NCBI GenBank assembly: GCA_963773845.1
Contig: CAVZCU010000009.1
Location: forward strand, 372,001-436,000
Direction: 5' to 3'
Length of the DNA: 64,000 nucleotides
Origin: SIAJ01 sp963773845
GTDB taxonomy: Bacteria; Planctomycetota; Planctomycetia; Gemmatales; Gemmataceae
Position 1 is the first letter of the stretch; the number at the start of each line of letters is the position of its first letter. Below are positions 54,931-63,357 of the stretch, piece after piece. Under the pieces are notes generated by a model. The model was not told where the DNA came from and made no database searches. It was given only the letters and a program-made list of their open reading frames with translations. The translations under genes and the position numbers were made by a program.

Positions 54931-55974
54931 ATGCTCGCCTCTGCCCCACGTCCATCGGTCCGCGACCTGCCCCCAAACATCTTCGCGATTGTCATGGCCA
55001 CGGGAATCGTCGCGCTGGCCGTTAACGCCGGCGGCTGGTCGACTGGCGGGCAAATCCTTTTCTGGATCGGGGTCGCTGCATACGCGGTTCTTTGGACTCT
55101 GGCCATCATCCGGTGCGTTCGCCACGAGTCCGCAGTCCGGTCCGACTTGACGGCTCACGCTCGCGCGCCCGGCTTCTTCACAGTCGTCGCGGGCACCGGC
55201 GTGCTCGGTAACGGCTGCGTCGTGCTCTACGACGCTCCCGATATTGGGCTGGGTTTGTGGGTGCTGACGGCAATTCTCTGGGCCGGCCTTTCGTACACGA
55301 TCCTGCCGGGACTCATCGAAGTGGAGGAAAAACCTGAACTGGAGAATGGGATAAGCGGCGTCTGGCTGCTTACGGTGGTCGCCACTCAGTCCGTGTGCGT
55401 GCTCGGGTGCCTGGTGTTCCCACGCCTGCGAGACGATGCCGTTGGGCCGGGACTATTCGTCGCTCTGTGTTTCTGGCTAGCGGGGGGAATGCTCTATCTG
55501 TGGTTGATCGCTCTGATCTTTTACCGAATCGTTTTCCGCCCGTTGACCGCGGCCGAGCTAACGCCTCCGTACTGGATCAATATGGGGGCGATGGCCATCT
55601 CGACCCTGGCCGGAGTTTCCTTGGCGAAAGCGGCCGCCAGCGGCTTCGCACTTCTTGCGGAACTTCTCCCGTTGATAAAAGGCCTGACCTTGATGTTCTG
55701 GGCCACCGCTACCTGGTGGCTACCGATTCTCCTGATGCTCGGGGCCTGGCGACACGTCCGCAAGCGATACCCGCTCACTTACGACCACGGGTACTGGGGG
55801 GCCGTCTTCCCGCTAGGGATGTATGCACTCTGCACCCTACGGGTCGCTCGCGAATTTGATCTGCCGTTCCTGACTCCGCTCGGTGTGGCATTCGTCTGGG
55901 CATCGTTGGCCGCATGGACGGCGACATCAGTTGGTCTGGCGCGTCGACTCCTTTTTATCCGGCCGACTAAGTGA
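54931..55974 (+). CDS. TDT/TehA-SLAC1 family transporter
   Basis: 347 residues with ten predicted TM helices. The N-terminal PPNIFAIVMATGIVALAV segment, and FWATATWWLPILLMLGAW in the last third, match the TehA/SLAC1 family of anion channels and C4-dicarboxylate/tellurite exporters. In plants SLAC1 conducts chloride and nitrate. Its place at the end of a molybdoenzyme operon suggests import or export of the substrate or product anion, for example nitrate, nitrite or formate. The gene starts two bases after the preceding stop. Confidence 0.85.
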   Translation: MLASAPRPSVRDLPPNIFAIVMATGIVALAVNAGGWSTGGQILFWIGVAAYAVLWTLAIIRCVRHESAVRSDLTAHARAPGFFTVVAGTGVLGNGCVVLYDAPDIGLGLWVLTAILWAGLSYTILPGLIEVEEKPELENGISGVWLLTVVATQSVCVLGCLVFPRLRDDAVGPGLFVALCFWLAGGMLYLWLIALIFYRIVFRPLTAAELTPPYWINMGAMAISTLAGVSLAKAAASGFALLAELLPLIKGLTLMFWATATWWLPILLMLGAWRHVRKRYPLTYDHGYWGAVFPLGMYALCTLRVAREFDLPFLTPLGVAFVWASLAAWTATSVGLARRLLFIRPTK

Positions 55975-56147
55975 TCGTCGGAGCAGCGGTTTGAACCAGC
56001 CTGAGCGTTTCCGTGGCCCATGTTATGTTTACGGCGAGTGGCGTGCTTATCGCGCCTCCAGAATTTCAGAACCGCCACGCAACAGCAGGAACGGCTAGCG
56101 TCGAGCAAGGTATATTCAGCCGTCCGGACTTCGCTATAACGGGCGGC

Positions 56148-57098
56148 ATGTCCGATCTGCCGCTCGTTCTGGTTACCGAAGGCTCTGATCCGTCGCCGCT
56201 CGCGTGGCTTCGCGACCGTGCCCAAGTCATTGAAGCCGCCACGGGTTCCCCTGAGTTCGACGCCGCGCTGCCGGACGCGGCCGGGATGGTGGTGCGCACT
56301 TATTCCAAGGTGAACGCTGCCTTGCTGGCCCGGTGCCCGAAGCTAAAAGTTGTGGGCCGGGGCGGCGTGGGGCTTGAGAACATCGACGTGACGGCGTGCC
56401 GCGCCCGAGGCGTCGAGGTCGTCTACACGCCGGACGCCAACACGCTGGCCGTCGGCGACTTCGTCATCGGCTTCGTCCTGCAACTGGTGCGGCCGTGGGC
56501 GTACTTCCGCGATCGGGTGTACGAGCCGGACGAATTCCGGCGGGTGCGCAACACGCTCCGCGGCGCGCAGATGAATGAGTTGACGATCGGCATTGTGGGC
56601 ATGGGCCGTGTCGGGCGGCGAGTCGGGCACATCGCCGCGAATGGGTTCGGCATGCGGGTGATCTACAATGACCTGGTCGATGTGCGACCGCAACTGAAGT
56701 TCCCCGCGACAGCGGTCGACAAAGCGATGCTCTTTCGGGAGGCGGACGTCGTTTCGCTGCACGTGGACATGAGATCCGGCAACGAGCACCTGGTCGGCGC
56801 TCCGCTGCTGGCGCTGATGAAGCCGTCGGCAATCCTGATCAACACGAGCCGGGGCGAAGTACTGGACACCGCCGCGCTCGCGGCCGCGATCCGCGGCAAG
56901 AAGATTGCTGGGGCAGCCCTTGATGTGTTTGATCCGGAACCGCCGCCAGCCGACTACCCCCTGCTCGGGTTGGACAACGTCCTGCTCACCCCCCACATGG
57001 CCGCCCGCACGCGCACAGCGATCGACAACATGAATTGGGTCGTTCGCGACGTGGTGGAAGTTCTGAACGGGCAGGCGCCGAAGTACCCCGCGCCGTGA
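56148..57098 (+). CDS. D-2-hydroxyacid dehydrogenase (SerA/PGDH-like)
   Basis: 316 residues from ATG 56148 (MSDLPLVLVTEGSDPSPLAW); an upstream in-frame extension to 56013 lacks support. NAD-binding LTIGIVGMGRVGRRVGHIAA; catalytic Arg in LINTSRGEVLD, Glu in DVFDPEPPPADYP, His in VLLTPHMAARTRTAI. It may oxidise 3-phosphoglycerate or another D-2-hydroxyacid. About 170 bases separate it from the redox operon, so it is probably a separate unit. Confidence 0.9.
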   Translation: MSDLPLVLVTEGSDPSPLAWLRDRAQVIEAATGSPEFDAALPDAAGMVVRTYSKVNAALLARCPKLKVVGRGGVGLENIDVTACRARGVEVVYTPDANTLAVGDFVIGFVLQLVRPWAYFRDRVYEPDEFRRVRNTLRGAQMNELTIGIVGMGRVGRRVGHIAANGFGMRVIYNDLVDVRPQLKFPATAVDKAMLFREADVVSLHVDMRSGNEHLVGAPLLALMKPSAILINTSRGEVLDTAALAAAIRGKKIAGAALDVFDPEPPPADYPLLGLDNVLLTPHMAARTRTAIDNMNWVVRDVVEVLNGQAPKYPAP

Positions 57099-57467
57099 AG
57101 TCATGGAATGGATTCGTTGCATTTCACGACCGCACGACTTTGGCTTTGCAATGAACTCTGGGACCAGTCTGGCCGATGGGCGGAAATGTCTGATTAAAAG
57201 GGGTAAGGCGGCCAAGGCGGCCAAGATGGCCAACGTTTTCTCCATCCCCCCTTGCGCGATTATGTCTATTTACAGAACCATTCCATTCGGCCGTTCGGGG
57301 GACTGAACGGTTCTATTGCAAGGCCCCCGCCGGCGCTCAAGTGGTGGAGTCATTTTGCAAGCGATATGGGTTTCTTGTAATAGGTTGCGTCAAATCATTA
57401 AAGCAAGATTGCCAAAATGGAGGAGAGGGTGGCCATCTCCGACAATCTGGCAGCGTTGCATTGCCAA
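57099..57467. other. 369-base intergenic region, no gene
   Basis: No supported frame. A GC-rich direct repeat (AAGGCGGCC twice at about 57206-57225) and a low-GC stretch (about 57350-57410) are the only features. Both flanking genes end here (convergent), so terminators are expected, but no clear stem with U tract was found. Confidence 0.55.
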
Positions 57468-57940
57468 CTAACGGTTTCGCGAGAGTTGCAAATCGTAGGT
57501 TTCCTGACCCGGCTTGACTTCGACGGTCAACGGCGTTCGCGACAAAGTCGCGTAGAAATCCGGAATGGGTCGATTCTTGAGTTTCGCTTGATACTCGGAA
57601 AGCTGTTTCTGGGCCCGCGCTGCATCCCGCGCATTTCATCGGGAATGTGTTCCATCACCAGCACATGATGCGTGGCAACAACCGCACCGGGTTGTTGACG
57701 ATAACTGCATACCAGCGAGTAATGCCCCTCTTCATCGGTGACCGCAGTGGAATTCGACTCGGCGCCGAAGTCCCTCAATTCCGGGACAAACTCGATATTG
57801 GCGAACGCCAATGGCTTTCCGTCCAGGTAGACGGTTCCTGAAACCGGGACGATGGCGGGCAATTTCGGTGTGCAACCCGATGTCATCGCCAACCCGAGCG
57901 TGGCGAACGCAAGCAGCCCGCACCTTGGGATCTTCGTCAT
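57468..57940 (-). CDS. Lipoprotein with carboxypeptidase-regulatory-like domain (frameshifted ~57634)
   Basis: ATG 57940 (MTKIPRCGLLAFATLGLAMT). Lipobox TSGC, then TPKLPAIVPVSGTVYLDGKP and FANIEFVPE, the typical start of the planctomycete carboxypeptidase-regulatory-like fold. Frame is lost after EMRGM (one G missing in GCGGGATG). The correct continuation DAARAQKQLSEYQAKLKNRP ... TPLTVEVKPGQETYDL ends at a stop at 57468-57470. With that corrected the protein is about 157 residues. It lies 15 bases downstream of the DUF1559 gene and is probably cotranscribed with it. Confidence 0.8.
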
Positions 57941-57955
57941 GCAGTCGAACTCGAG

Positions 57956-58921
57956 TCAGGGTGTGTTGACGACTTCGCCGTTCTGGCGGGTCGACAGCGC
58001 CTGGAGAGTAGGCAACTGACTGTTGCTAATCAGTGTGACAAAGCGTACTGAGCCATCGGCCATGCAGAAATTACACCCCCCCGGATGCTGGCTGCCGAAT
58101 GCGCAGGTGCGAAGATCGGTGATCGCAAACGGCGGCGGATTCGGCGACCCCGGAGGAACGACGTAATTGATCGGCACCGGCGTACTACCCACATAATCCT
58201 GGGCAGCACTGTAGTTCGCCCACGCCCAGCCGCCAAGAGTTTGCAGCGTCGTCCACAATGGTTCCCGGTGATTGCGCTCGCCGAACAAGAGGGTGTTGCT
58301 CGTGCCGTCGGTGACGTCGGCAAACGTGACCTGGCTATTGATCCAAAACATGCCGTCGTTGGTCATGTTGCTCACATACCAATCGCGCGTGCCGCCGTTG
58401 GCCAGGTAGCTGTTCATGCCGAAGTAGTAGGTGTTTCCCCCGCTGGTATAGGTGGTCACCTTGCTCGGCAGATAGTCGGAAGGACATTGATAGATCTTGA
58501 CGACCTGGGCGCCGGTCGAGTTTGGCCCATTGCAATTGGCATACTCGCGCTGCGTCAGGTCAAGGGTTTTTTGCAAGTTATCTTGTTCCACAAATGGAAG
58601 GATGGCCTCGCACCACGAATAGAAGAGGTTGGGATCGGGCGGATTGCCGATGATTCCCTTGGTATAGAGGGTATTTGTTGGGAACACGGCGCCGGACTGA
58701 GTTGAAATTGGCAGGTTGATCGCGGGCGGAAATCGCCCGTAGGCCGATTCGTAATTGTGGGCGGCCAAGCCAACCTGATGGAGGTTGTTGCTGCATTTCA
58801 TCCGATTGGCGGCTTCGCGGATCTTTTGAACTGCCGGCAATAAAAGGCCAATCAGGATTGCGATGATGGCAATCACCACCAAGAGTTCAATCAAGGTGAA
58901 GGCTCGACGCTGGGTTCGCAT
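57956..58921 (-). CDS. DUF1559 prepilin-type protein
   Basis: 321 residues. The class III/type IV prepilin leader is plain: RRAFTLIELLVVIAIIAILI, with a prepilin-peptidase site before F. The following KIREAANRMKCSNNLHQVGL and the C-terminal MADGSVRFVT ('DG motif') define DUF1559, a family found in hundreds of copies in planctomycetes. Normal length. It probably makes surface or periplasmic fibre-like structures. It shares an operon with the downstream lipoprotein gene. Confidence 0.95.
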   Translation of the reverse strand: MRTQRRAFTLIELLVVIAIIAILIGLLLPAVQKIREAANRMKCSNNLHQVGLAAHNYESAYGRFPPAINLPISTQSGAVFPTNTLYTKGIIGNPPDPNLFYSWCEAILPFVEQDNLQKTLDLTQREYANCNGPNSTGAQVVKIYQCPSDYLPSKVTTYTSGGNTYYFGMNSYLANGGTRDWYVSNMTNDGMFWINSQVTFADVTDGTSNTLLFGERNHREPLWTTLQTLGGWAWANYSAAQDYVGSTPVPINYVVPPGSPNPPPFAITDLRTCAFGSQHPGGCNFCMADGSVRFVTLISNSQLPTLQALSTRQNGEVVNTP

Positions 58922-59107
58922 GGGACTCCCCGCTTCAATCGAACGAGAATATGTGGAACGATCGCGAAAACGGCCGATTAGTCGGCCGTCGATTCATTCG
59001 AGGTATTGGTGTCCGAATAAACCAAAATGGAGAGGACTTCGCTCGTAGGAATTGTTAGGACACGAGGAACCCATCGACAGCGGCGAAAGCAAAGCTTCCG
59101 CCAATCT

Positions 59108-59566
59108 TCATGCAGCGCGATCCGCCAGCCGTGCTCGCACTCGTTGCACAATCGTTGCATGATCGAAAGCCAATGCGGGCAAGCGGTCCAGCGGGAACCA
59201 TTCGACCGCGTCGGCGTCGTCGCCGGCATCCGCCTGCAATTCATCCGGAGGGACTCTCGACAAGTAAACCACGCTCACCGTCCAGCCCCGCGGGTCGCGG
59301 CCTTTATCGCCGAAGGTGTGCAATTGCTCGAAGTCCATCAATTCCAGGCCAGCCTCTTCCTTCAATTCGCGGCGAGCCGCATCCAACAATGGCTCGTTCT
59401 CGTCGACAAATCCGCCGGGCAGCGCCCACTTGCCAGCGAACGGATCGGCTTTGCGTTGAATCAACAACAGTCGCGGCTTGGGTTCGACCGTGACGACGGC
59501 CACGTCGACGGTCAGACTCGGCCGCGGAAATGGGTAGGTGTAAGTCCCGCTTTTCTTGTCCGCCAC
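59108..59566 (-). CDS. NUDIX hydrolase
   Basis: 152 residues. Nudix box GGFVDENEPLLDAARRELKE followed by EAGL, matching GX5EX7REUXEEXGU. The strands before it (TVDVAVVTVEPKPRLLLIQR) and the ALPGGF approach are like ADP-ribose/8-oxo-dGTP pyrophosphatases (NrtR/NudE type). The C-terminal segment EWFPLDRLPALAFDHATIV is also typical of ADP-ribose hydrolases. The start overlaps no other gene; it is divergent from the amino-acylase gene at 59622 by 55 bases. Confidence 0.92.
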   Translation of the reverse strand: MADKKSGTYTYPFPRPSLTVDVAVVTVEPKPRLLLIQRKADPFAGKWALPGGFVDENEPLLDAARRELKEEAGLELMDFEQLHTFGDKGRDPRGWTVSVVYLSRVPPDELQADAGDDADAVEWFPLDRLPALAFDHATIVQRVRARLADRAA

Positions 59567-59621
59567 GGCTATTCTCCCCGTACGATGGCCCCATCCGACT
59601 TCACACTCTTCGCGTGTTTAT

Positions 59622-61175
59622 ATGCTCGACATCCTGATTCATAGCGGCCAGGTGGTCGATGGTTCCGGCAATTTGCGATTCCTCGGCGATGTTGGGCTGC
59701 AAGGCGACCGCATCGTTACTGTCGGCCGCGCCGCTGGCGGCGAAGCGAGAGTGCGCATCGACGCCTCCGGACTCGTCGTTGCGCCGGGCATGATCGACGC
59801 TCACGTTCACGGCGACCTCGCGCTCTTCGCCGACCCTCTTCACGAGCCGGCCGTACGCCAGGGTGTGACGACGTATATTCTTGGCCAGGACGGCGTGGCG
59901 ATGGCGCCGGCTTCATCAGCGACCCTCGACCACATGCGTCGGTATACCGCGGGATTCAACGGCAACTTCCCGACTCCGGGCTTGCATTGGCGGAGCATGG
60001 CCGAGTATCTGTCGCTATTCGACGGCCGCACAGCGATCAATGCAGCATGTTTGATCCCAAATGGCAATATCCGCATGGAAGTAATGGGCCTGGAGCAACG
60101 CCCGGCGACGACCGACGAACTGAATCGCATGCGCCGATTGGTTCGGCAAGCGATGGAGGAGGGCGCCGTCGGACTATCGAGCGGTCTCGATTACATTCCA
60201 AGTCTGTATGCCGATGAGGGCGAACTGGCGGCCTTGTGCTCGGAGATCGCCGCTTTCGGCGGTGTATATGTGACGCATATGCGGGGGTATGCTCCGCACA
60301 CGATCGAGGCATCGATGAATGAGGTTGCGAACATCGGCCTCAAGGCGGGCTGCCCGGTGCATATTTCCCATTTCAACAGCCTGGCCGAGGATGCTATCCC
60401 GCGGATGGACGCGATGGAACGCCGTGGCGTGGACGTGTCGTTCGACCTGTACTGCTACCTGTTCGGTTCGAGCATTCTCGGCATGATCGCTTTGCCGCCC
60501 GAAGCAATGGCCGGCGGAGTCGATGCCACGCTAGCGCGACTCCGCGAACCGGGGATTCGCGACCAGGTCCGCGAATGGATCAAAAACCCCCGGCACGATC
60601 TCAATCGCGTTCGGCTGGGTTCCGTTCCGTGCGACGAGCATCGCCATCTGGAAGGCCGAACGCTCAGCGAGGCTGCTGAGCTTACGGGCAAGTCGATGGC
60701 CGACCTCATTGTCGACCTGCTGCTGGCGACCGAGACGGCAACCAACGCGGTCGCCCCGCACAACGCCCGGCGGACGGAACAGGACATCGAGGCCCTGATG
60801 CGTGACCGCCGCATGATGGCCGGCAGCGATGGTATTTTCGTCGGCGGCAAGCCGCATCCGCGTGGCACCGGGTGCTTCGCCCGCTACCTCGGGCACTACG
60901 TTCGCAACGGAACCTGGACGCTGGAAGAAGCCGTGATGAAGTGTTCGCGGCAAGTGGCTCGACGGCACGGGCTGAAAGACCGCGGCGTCATCGCCGAACA
61001 CATGGCGGCGGACGTGATCGTCTTCGATCCGGCGACGGTGCTTGATCGCTCCACGTTTGACAACGGCAAGGCGCTGGCCGAAGGAATGCGGCATGTATTC
61101 GTCAATGGTCAAGCGGTGTTGATGAACGGCGAGCGCACCGCAGCCAAGCCGGGGCGCGGATTGCGGAAAAAATGA
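59622..61175 (+). CDS. N-acyl-D-amino-acid deacylase (amidohydrolase)
   Basis: 517 residues from ATG 59622 (MLDILIHSGQVVDGSGNLRF); an upstream 22-codon extension reaches into the NUDIX promoter and is rejected. Amidohydrolase metal sites: GMIDAHVHGDLALF (HxH), VYVTHMRGY, VHISHFNSLAED and MMAGSDGIFVGG, with GKPHPRGTGCFARYLGHY, the signature of the D-aminoacylase/dihydroorotase-like group. The enzyme hydrolyses N-acyl-D-amino acids or a related amide; substrate by family only. Normal length. Confidence 0.9.
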   Translation: MLDILIHSGQVVDGSGNLRFLGDVGLQGDRIVTVGRAAGGEARVRIDASGLVVAPGMIDAHVHGDLALFADPLHEPAVRQGVTTYILGQDGVAMAPASSATLDHMRRYTAGFNGNFPTPGLHWRSMAEYLSLFDGRTAINAACLIPNGNIRMEVMGLEQRPATTDELNRMRRLVRQAMEEGAVGLSSGLDYIPSLYADEGELAALCSEIAAFGGVYVTHMRGYAPHTIEASMNEVANIGLKAGCPVHISHFNSLAEDAIPRMDAMERRGVDVSFDLYCYLFGSSILGMIALPPEAMAGGVDATLARLREPGIRDQVREWIKNPRHDLNRVRLGSVPCDEHRHLEGRTLSEAAELTGKSMADLIVDLLLATETATNAVAPHNARRTEQDIEALMRDRRMMAGSDGIFVGGKPHPRGTGCFARYLGHYVRNGTWTLEEAVMKCSRQVARRHGLKDRGVIAEHMAADVIVFDPATVLDRSTFDNGKALAEGMRHVFVNGQAVLMNGERTAAKPGRGLRKK

Positions 61176-61177
61176 AA

Positions 61178-61537
61178 TCAGGCGACAGGATTCGCCGCGG
61201 GATCAGACGCCTTGTTTCGAGCGGCGCCATTCAAGGACGGGGCGGTGCTGCTCAGCATCTCGTCGAGCACTTCAGCGGCGGCGCGGTCTTCGAGAATGGC
61301 CACGTTAGTTATGAGTTCGATCATACGCTGAACATATTCGCCCGTGTTTTCGAATAATGGCACTGGCTGCGTAATTCGTTGTCCGCCTTCAGCGGTCGGA
61401 CCGGCGAACATCTGGAAATTCGGGTTCGGCCCGGGCACCGGCACCCATCCGTGACGACTCATGTAATCCAGCGCCGCCGCCGACCGTATGTGCAACACAC
61501 GCCGGTCGATCCACGGATCACGGAATTTGCCGGTCAT
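61178..61537 (-). CDS. Small protein paired with DUF4365 gene
   Basis: 119 residues from the second ATG (61537), which has AAGGAG seven bases upstream; the first ATG (61543) lies inside the same site. The sequence is MTGKFRDPWIDRRVLHIRSA followed by an aromatic/Pro segment (HGWVPVPGPNPNFQMFAG) and a helical end (MIELITNVAILEDRAAAEVL). Not recognised. It overlaps the DUF4365 gene by 20 bases, a strong sign of translational coupling and joint function. Confidence 0.6.
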   Translation of the reverse strand: MTGKFRDPWIDRRVLHIRSAAALDYMSRHGWVPVPGPNPNFQMFAGPTAEGGQRITQPVPLFENTGEYVQRMIELITNVAILEDRAAAEVLDEMLSSTAPSLNGAARNKASDPAANPVA

Positions 61538-62039
61538 GTTCATCTCCTTGAAAAGGACGGCGAATCAACTCCATCAATGCCGCCGGTGTGACGATGTTCG
61601 AAGTCGGAATGGTGATCCGAATCGACGACTTGGATTCAGCCGCCTCGGCGCCGCGAAGGATCGTCCAGTACGCACACCGTCGCAGGCAAAGCGACTCCTC
61701 CGACTGCACTACCCATTCGGCCTCATTTTTCGGCACATTGAGCACGATGAGCACCCGAGGCGTCCGGGCAGACTCGTCTCGCAAATAGTTGTAAGTTTGA
61801 ACGTCCAGGTCGAACTTCAAACCGCTGTCCGTTTCGGTTGCCAACGACGTACATTTCAATTGTACGTCGATCTGCAACCCCGTATCGATGTAGCGCCCGC
61901 CAACGTTGGCGACGTCCCGCAGTGTGATATCGATTCCATAGTCATAGTTGTGAACCGAATAGTTCAGCCCCGCCTGCGCGGCGATTGCCTGCAAATAGGC
62001 TCGCGACAACGATTCCATTCGATGGGCTGTCGTGATCAT
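61518..62039 (-). CDS. DUF4365 domain protein
   Basis: 173 residues from ATG 62039 (GAGAG directly upstream). DUF4365 core: NYSVHNYDYGIDITLRDVAN, GLQIDVQLKCTSLATETDSG and RVLIVLNVPKNEAEW. The DIT...QLKCT pattern is PD-(D/E)xK nuclease-like (QxK). Members occur as single-domain proteins or with mobile/defence neighbours. First gene of a two-gene minus-strand unit; its 3' end overlaps the next gene by 20 bases. Function unproven. Confidence 0.82.
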   Translation of the reverse strand: MITTAHRMESLSRAYLQAIAAQAGLNYSVHNYDYGIDITLRDVANVGGRYIDTGLQIDVQLKCTSLATETDSGLKFDLDVQTYNYLRDESARTPRVLIVLNVPKNEAEWVVQSEESLCLRRCAYWTILRGAEAAESKSSIRITIPTSNIVTPAALMELIRRPFQGDEHDRQIP

Positions 62040-62122
62040 CTCTCAAGTCAGACTAACCGATCGCACATGTGATCACAATCTCGTACTCAGGAAACGGATG
62101 CGTTGTGCTGGATCCTTTTGCG

Positions 62123-63112
62123 CTAGTACCGCACGGCGAAGCCGACCCCGGTGAAGAAATCGGTCGAGTGATGATTGAGACCTGCGCCGGCTCGGATGTC
62201 GACCTGAAAGTCCGGCGTGAATTTGTAGGAGAAGCCGCCGTTGAAATAATGTTGCGGAGTCACATCGGGTGCAATCGCCCCGGACGGGAAAAACGCGAAC
62301 CACTCGGTGTAAGCCCCGAGTTGCTTGGTGAGCGTGTATCCCACGGTCACCGATTGCGAGAATTCCATGTACGTGTGGCGAAGGTCGTCGACCGCCGTGT
62401 TGATCTCCGTGCTGCCGCCCAGGTCGATGAGATCGGGGATGATTTCGAATTGGAACAAAAAGTCCGCGCCGGGAAGGGCTCGGTTGGCTGTCTGCGACTC
62501 GCCCCCGGTCGGGACGGTTGTCTGGAGGATCAGACCCAACGCGGGCAACCATCCCTTGTTTTCGACCAACGCGATCTTCACGCCGAGGGAGAGGTCGTCC
62601 AGCCCCGCCGCCTGTTCGGTCGTTCGATTCGGGACAGTTGTTCGAATGTCCGTGTACGATTGGGCCAGTCGAAGTTCGAGCCAGTCGGCAAACAGCCCCG
62701 CCCGAATGAGCGTTTCCGGATAGGTATGCGTGATGGTCTTGGTGCCCCCCGTGCTGCCTCGATAGTAGGTGTACCCGGCTTCCACTTGCACTCGATTGAG
62801 TCCCACTGTTGAGGGTGCTTCCGTAAAGTCCGGGCGGTCGGTGACGATGACGTCCTCTTCCTCGCTCTTGTCTTCCCCCTTATTTTCCGGTCCGATCGCC
62901 CATTCAAATAGTGTTTTCGGCGGCTCCTTTGCCTTCTCTTCCTTTTGTTCATCTTTGGCGGACTTGCTGTCGCTCTTCTTCTCACCGTTCGAATCAGCGG
63001 CAAATTCTTCGATCGGCGCTTGAGCGCGGGCCACGATTGGCGCCGGCGTGGAAACGCAACCCGCGGCCGTTGCCGCTGTGAGTATCGCGAGCAGATTGAG
63101 GTATCGGCGCAT
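62123..63112 (-). CDS. Outer-membrane transporter-like lipoprotein (phenol MetA/FadL-like)
   Basis: 329 residues from ATG 63112 (MRRYLNLLAILTAATAAGCV). Lipobox AAGC; then a Lys/Glu-rich segment (KKSDSKSAKDEQKEEKAKEP) and a beta-barrel-like body: VIVTDRPDFTEAPSTVGL, VQVEAGYTYYRGSTGGTK, LRLAQSYTDIRTTVPNRT, TVGYTLTKQLGAYTEWFAFF. It matches the 'transporter' (MetA-pathway of phenol degradation) family, with VTDRPDFTE as the best-known stretch. Ends with the typical AGAGLNHHSTDFFTGVGFAV strand. Outer-membrane location is inferred. Confidence 0.8.
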   Translation of the reverse strand: MRRYLNLLAILTAATAAGCVSTPAPIVARAQAPIEEFAADSNGEKKSDSKSAKDEQKEEKAKEPPKTLFEWAIGPENKGEDKSEEEDVIVTDRPDFTEAPSTVGLNRVQVEAGYTYYRGSTGGTKTITHTYPETLIRAGLFADWLELRLAQSYTDIRTTVPNRTTEQAAGLDDLSLGVKIALVENKGWLPALGLILQTTVPTGGESQTANRALPGADFLFQFEIIPDLIDLGGSTEINTAVDDLRHTYMEFSQSVTVGYTLTKQLGAYTEWFAFFPSGAIAPDVTPQHYFNGGFSYKFTPDFQVDIRAGAGLNHHSTDFFTGVGFAVRY

Positions 63113-63357
63113 GGCGTCCTCGCCCGGGTCGAGGACAATCATCGACTCTTCCGATTATTCTGGTTCAGTAAATTGCGCAAACGGTTCGCTCCGCGGTCGC
63201 GCGTTGGCAGTCGACAACGTCCTATCTTGTGCAGTCCCCCGGACCGATTGCGGTTGTCGCGATTGTGCCAAAGGTACGGATCGCGCCGGTCCTGGGGTCA
63301 TGCCGTGCAACCCTCACAACCGATCATTGACGGGTATCGAGTCCGTACGGGCATCGC

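Noticed and set aside
49477..55974. Genomic island integrated at tRNA-Val
   Set aside because: No duplicate of the tRNA 3' end, no integrase and no sharp composition change downstream; the tRNA is followed by its own terminator.
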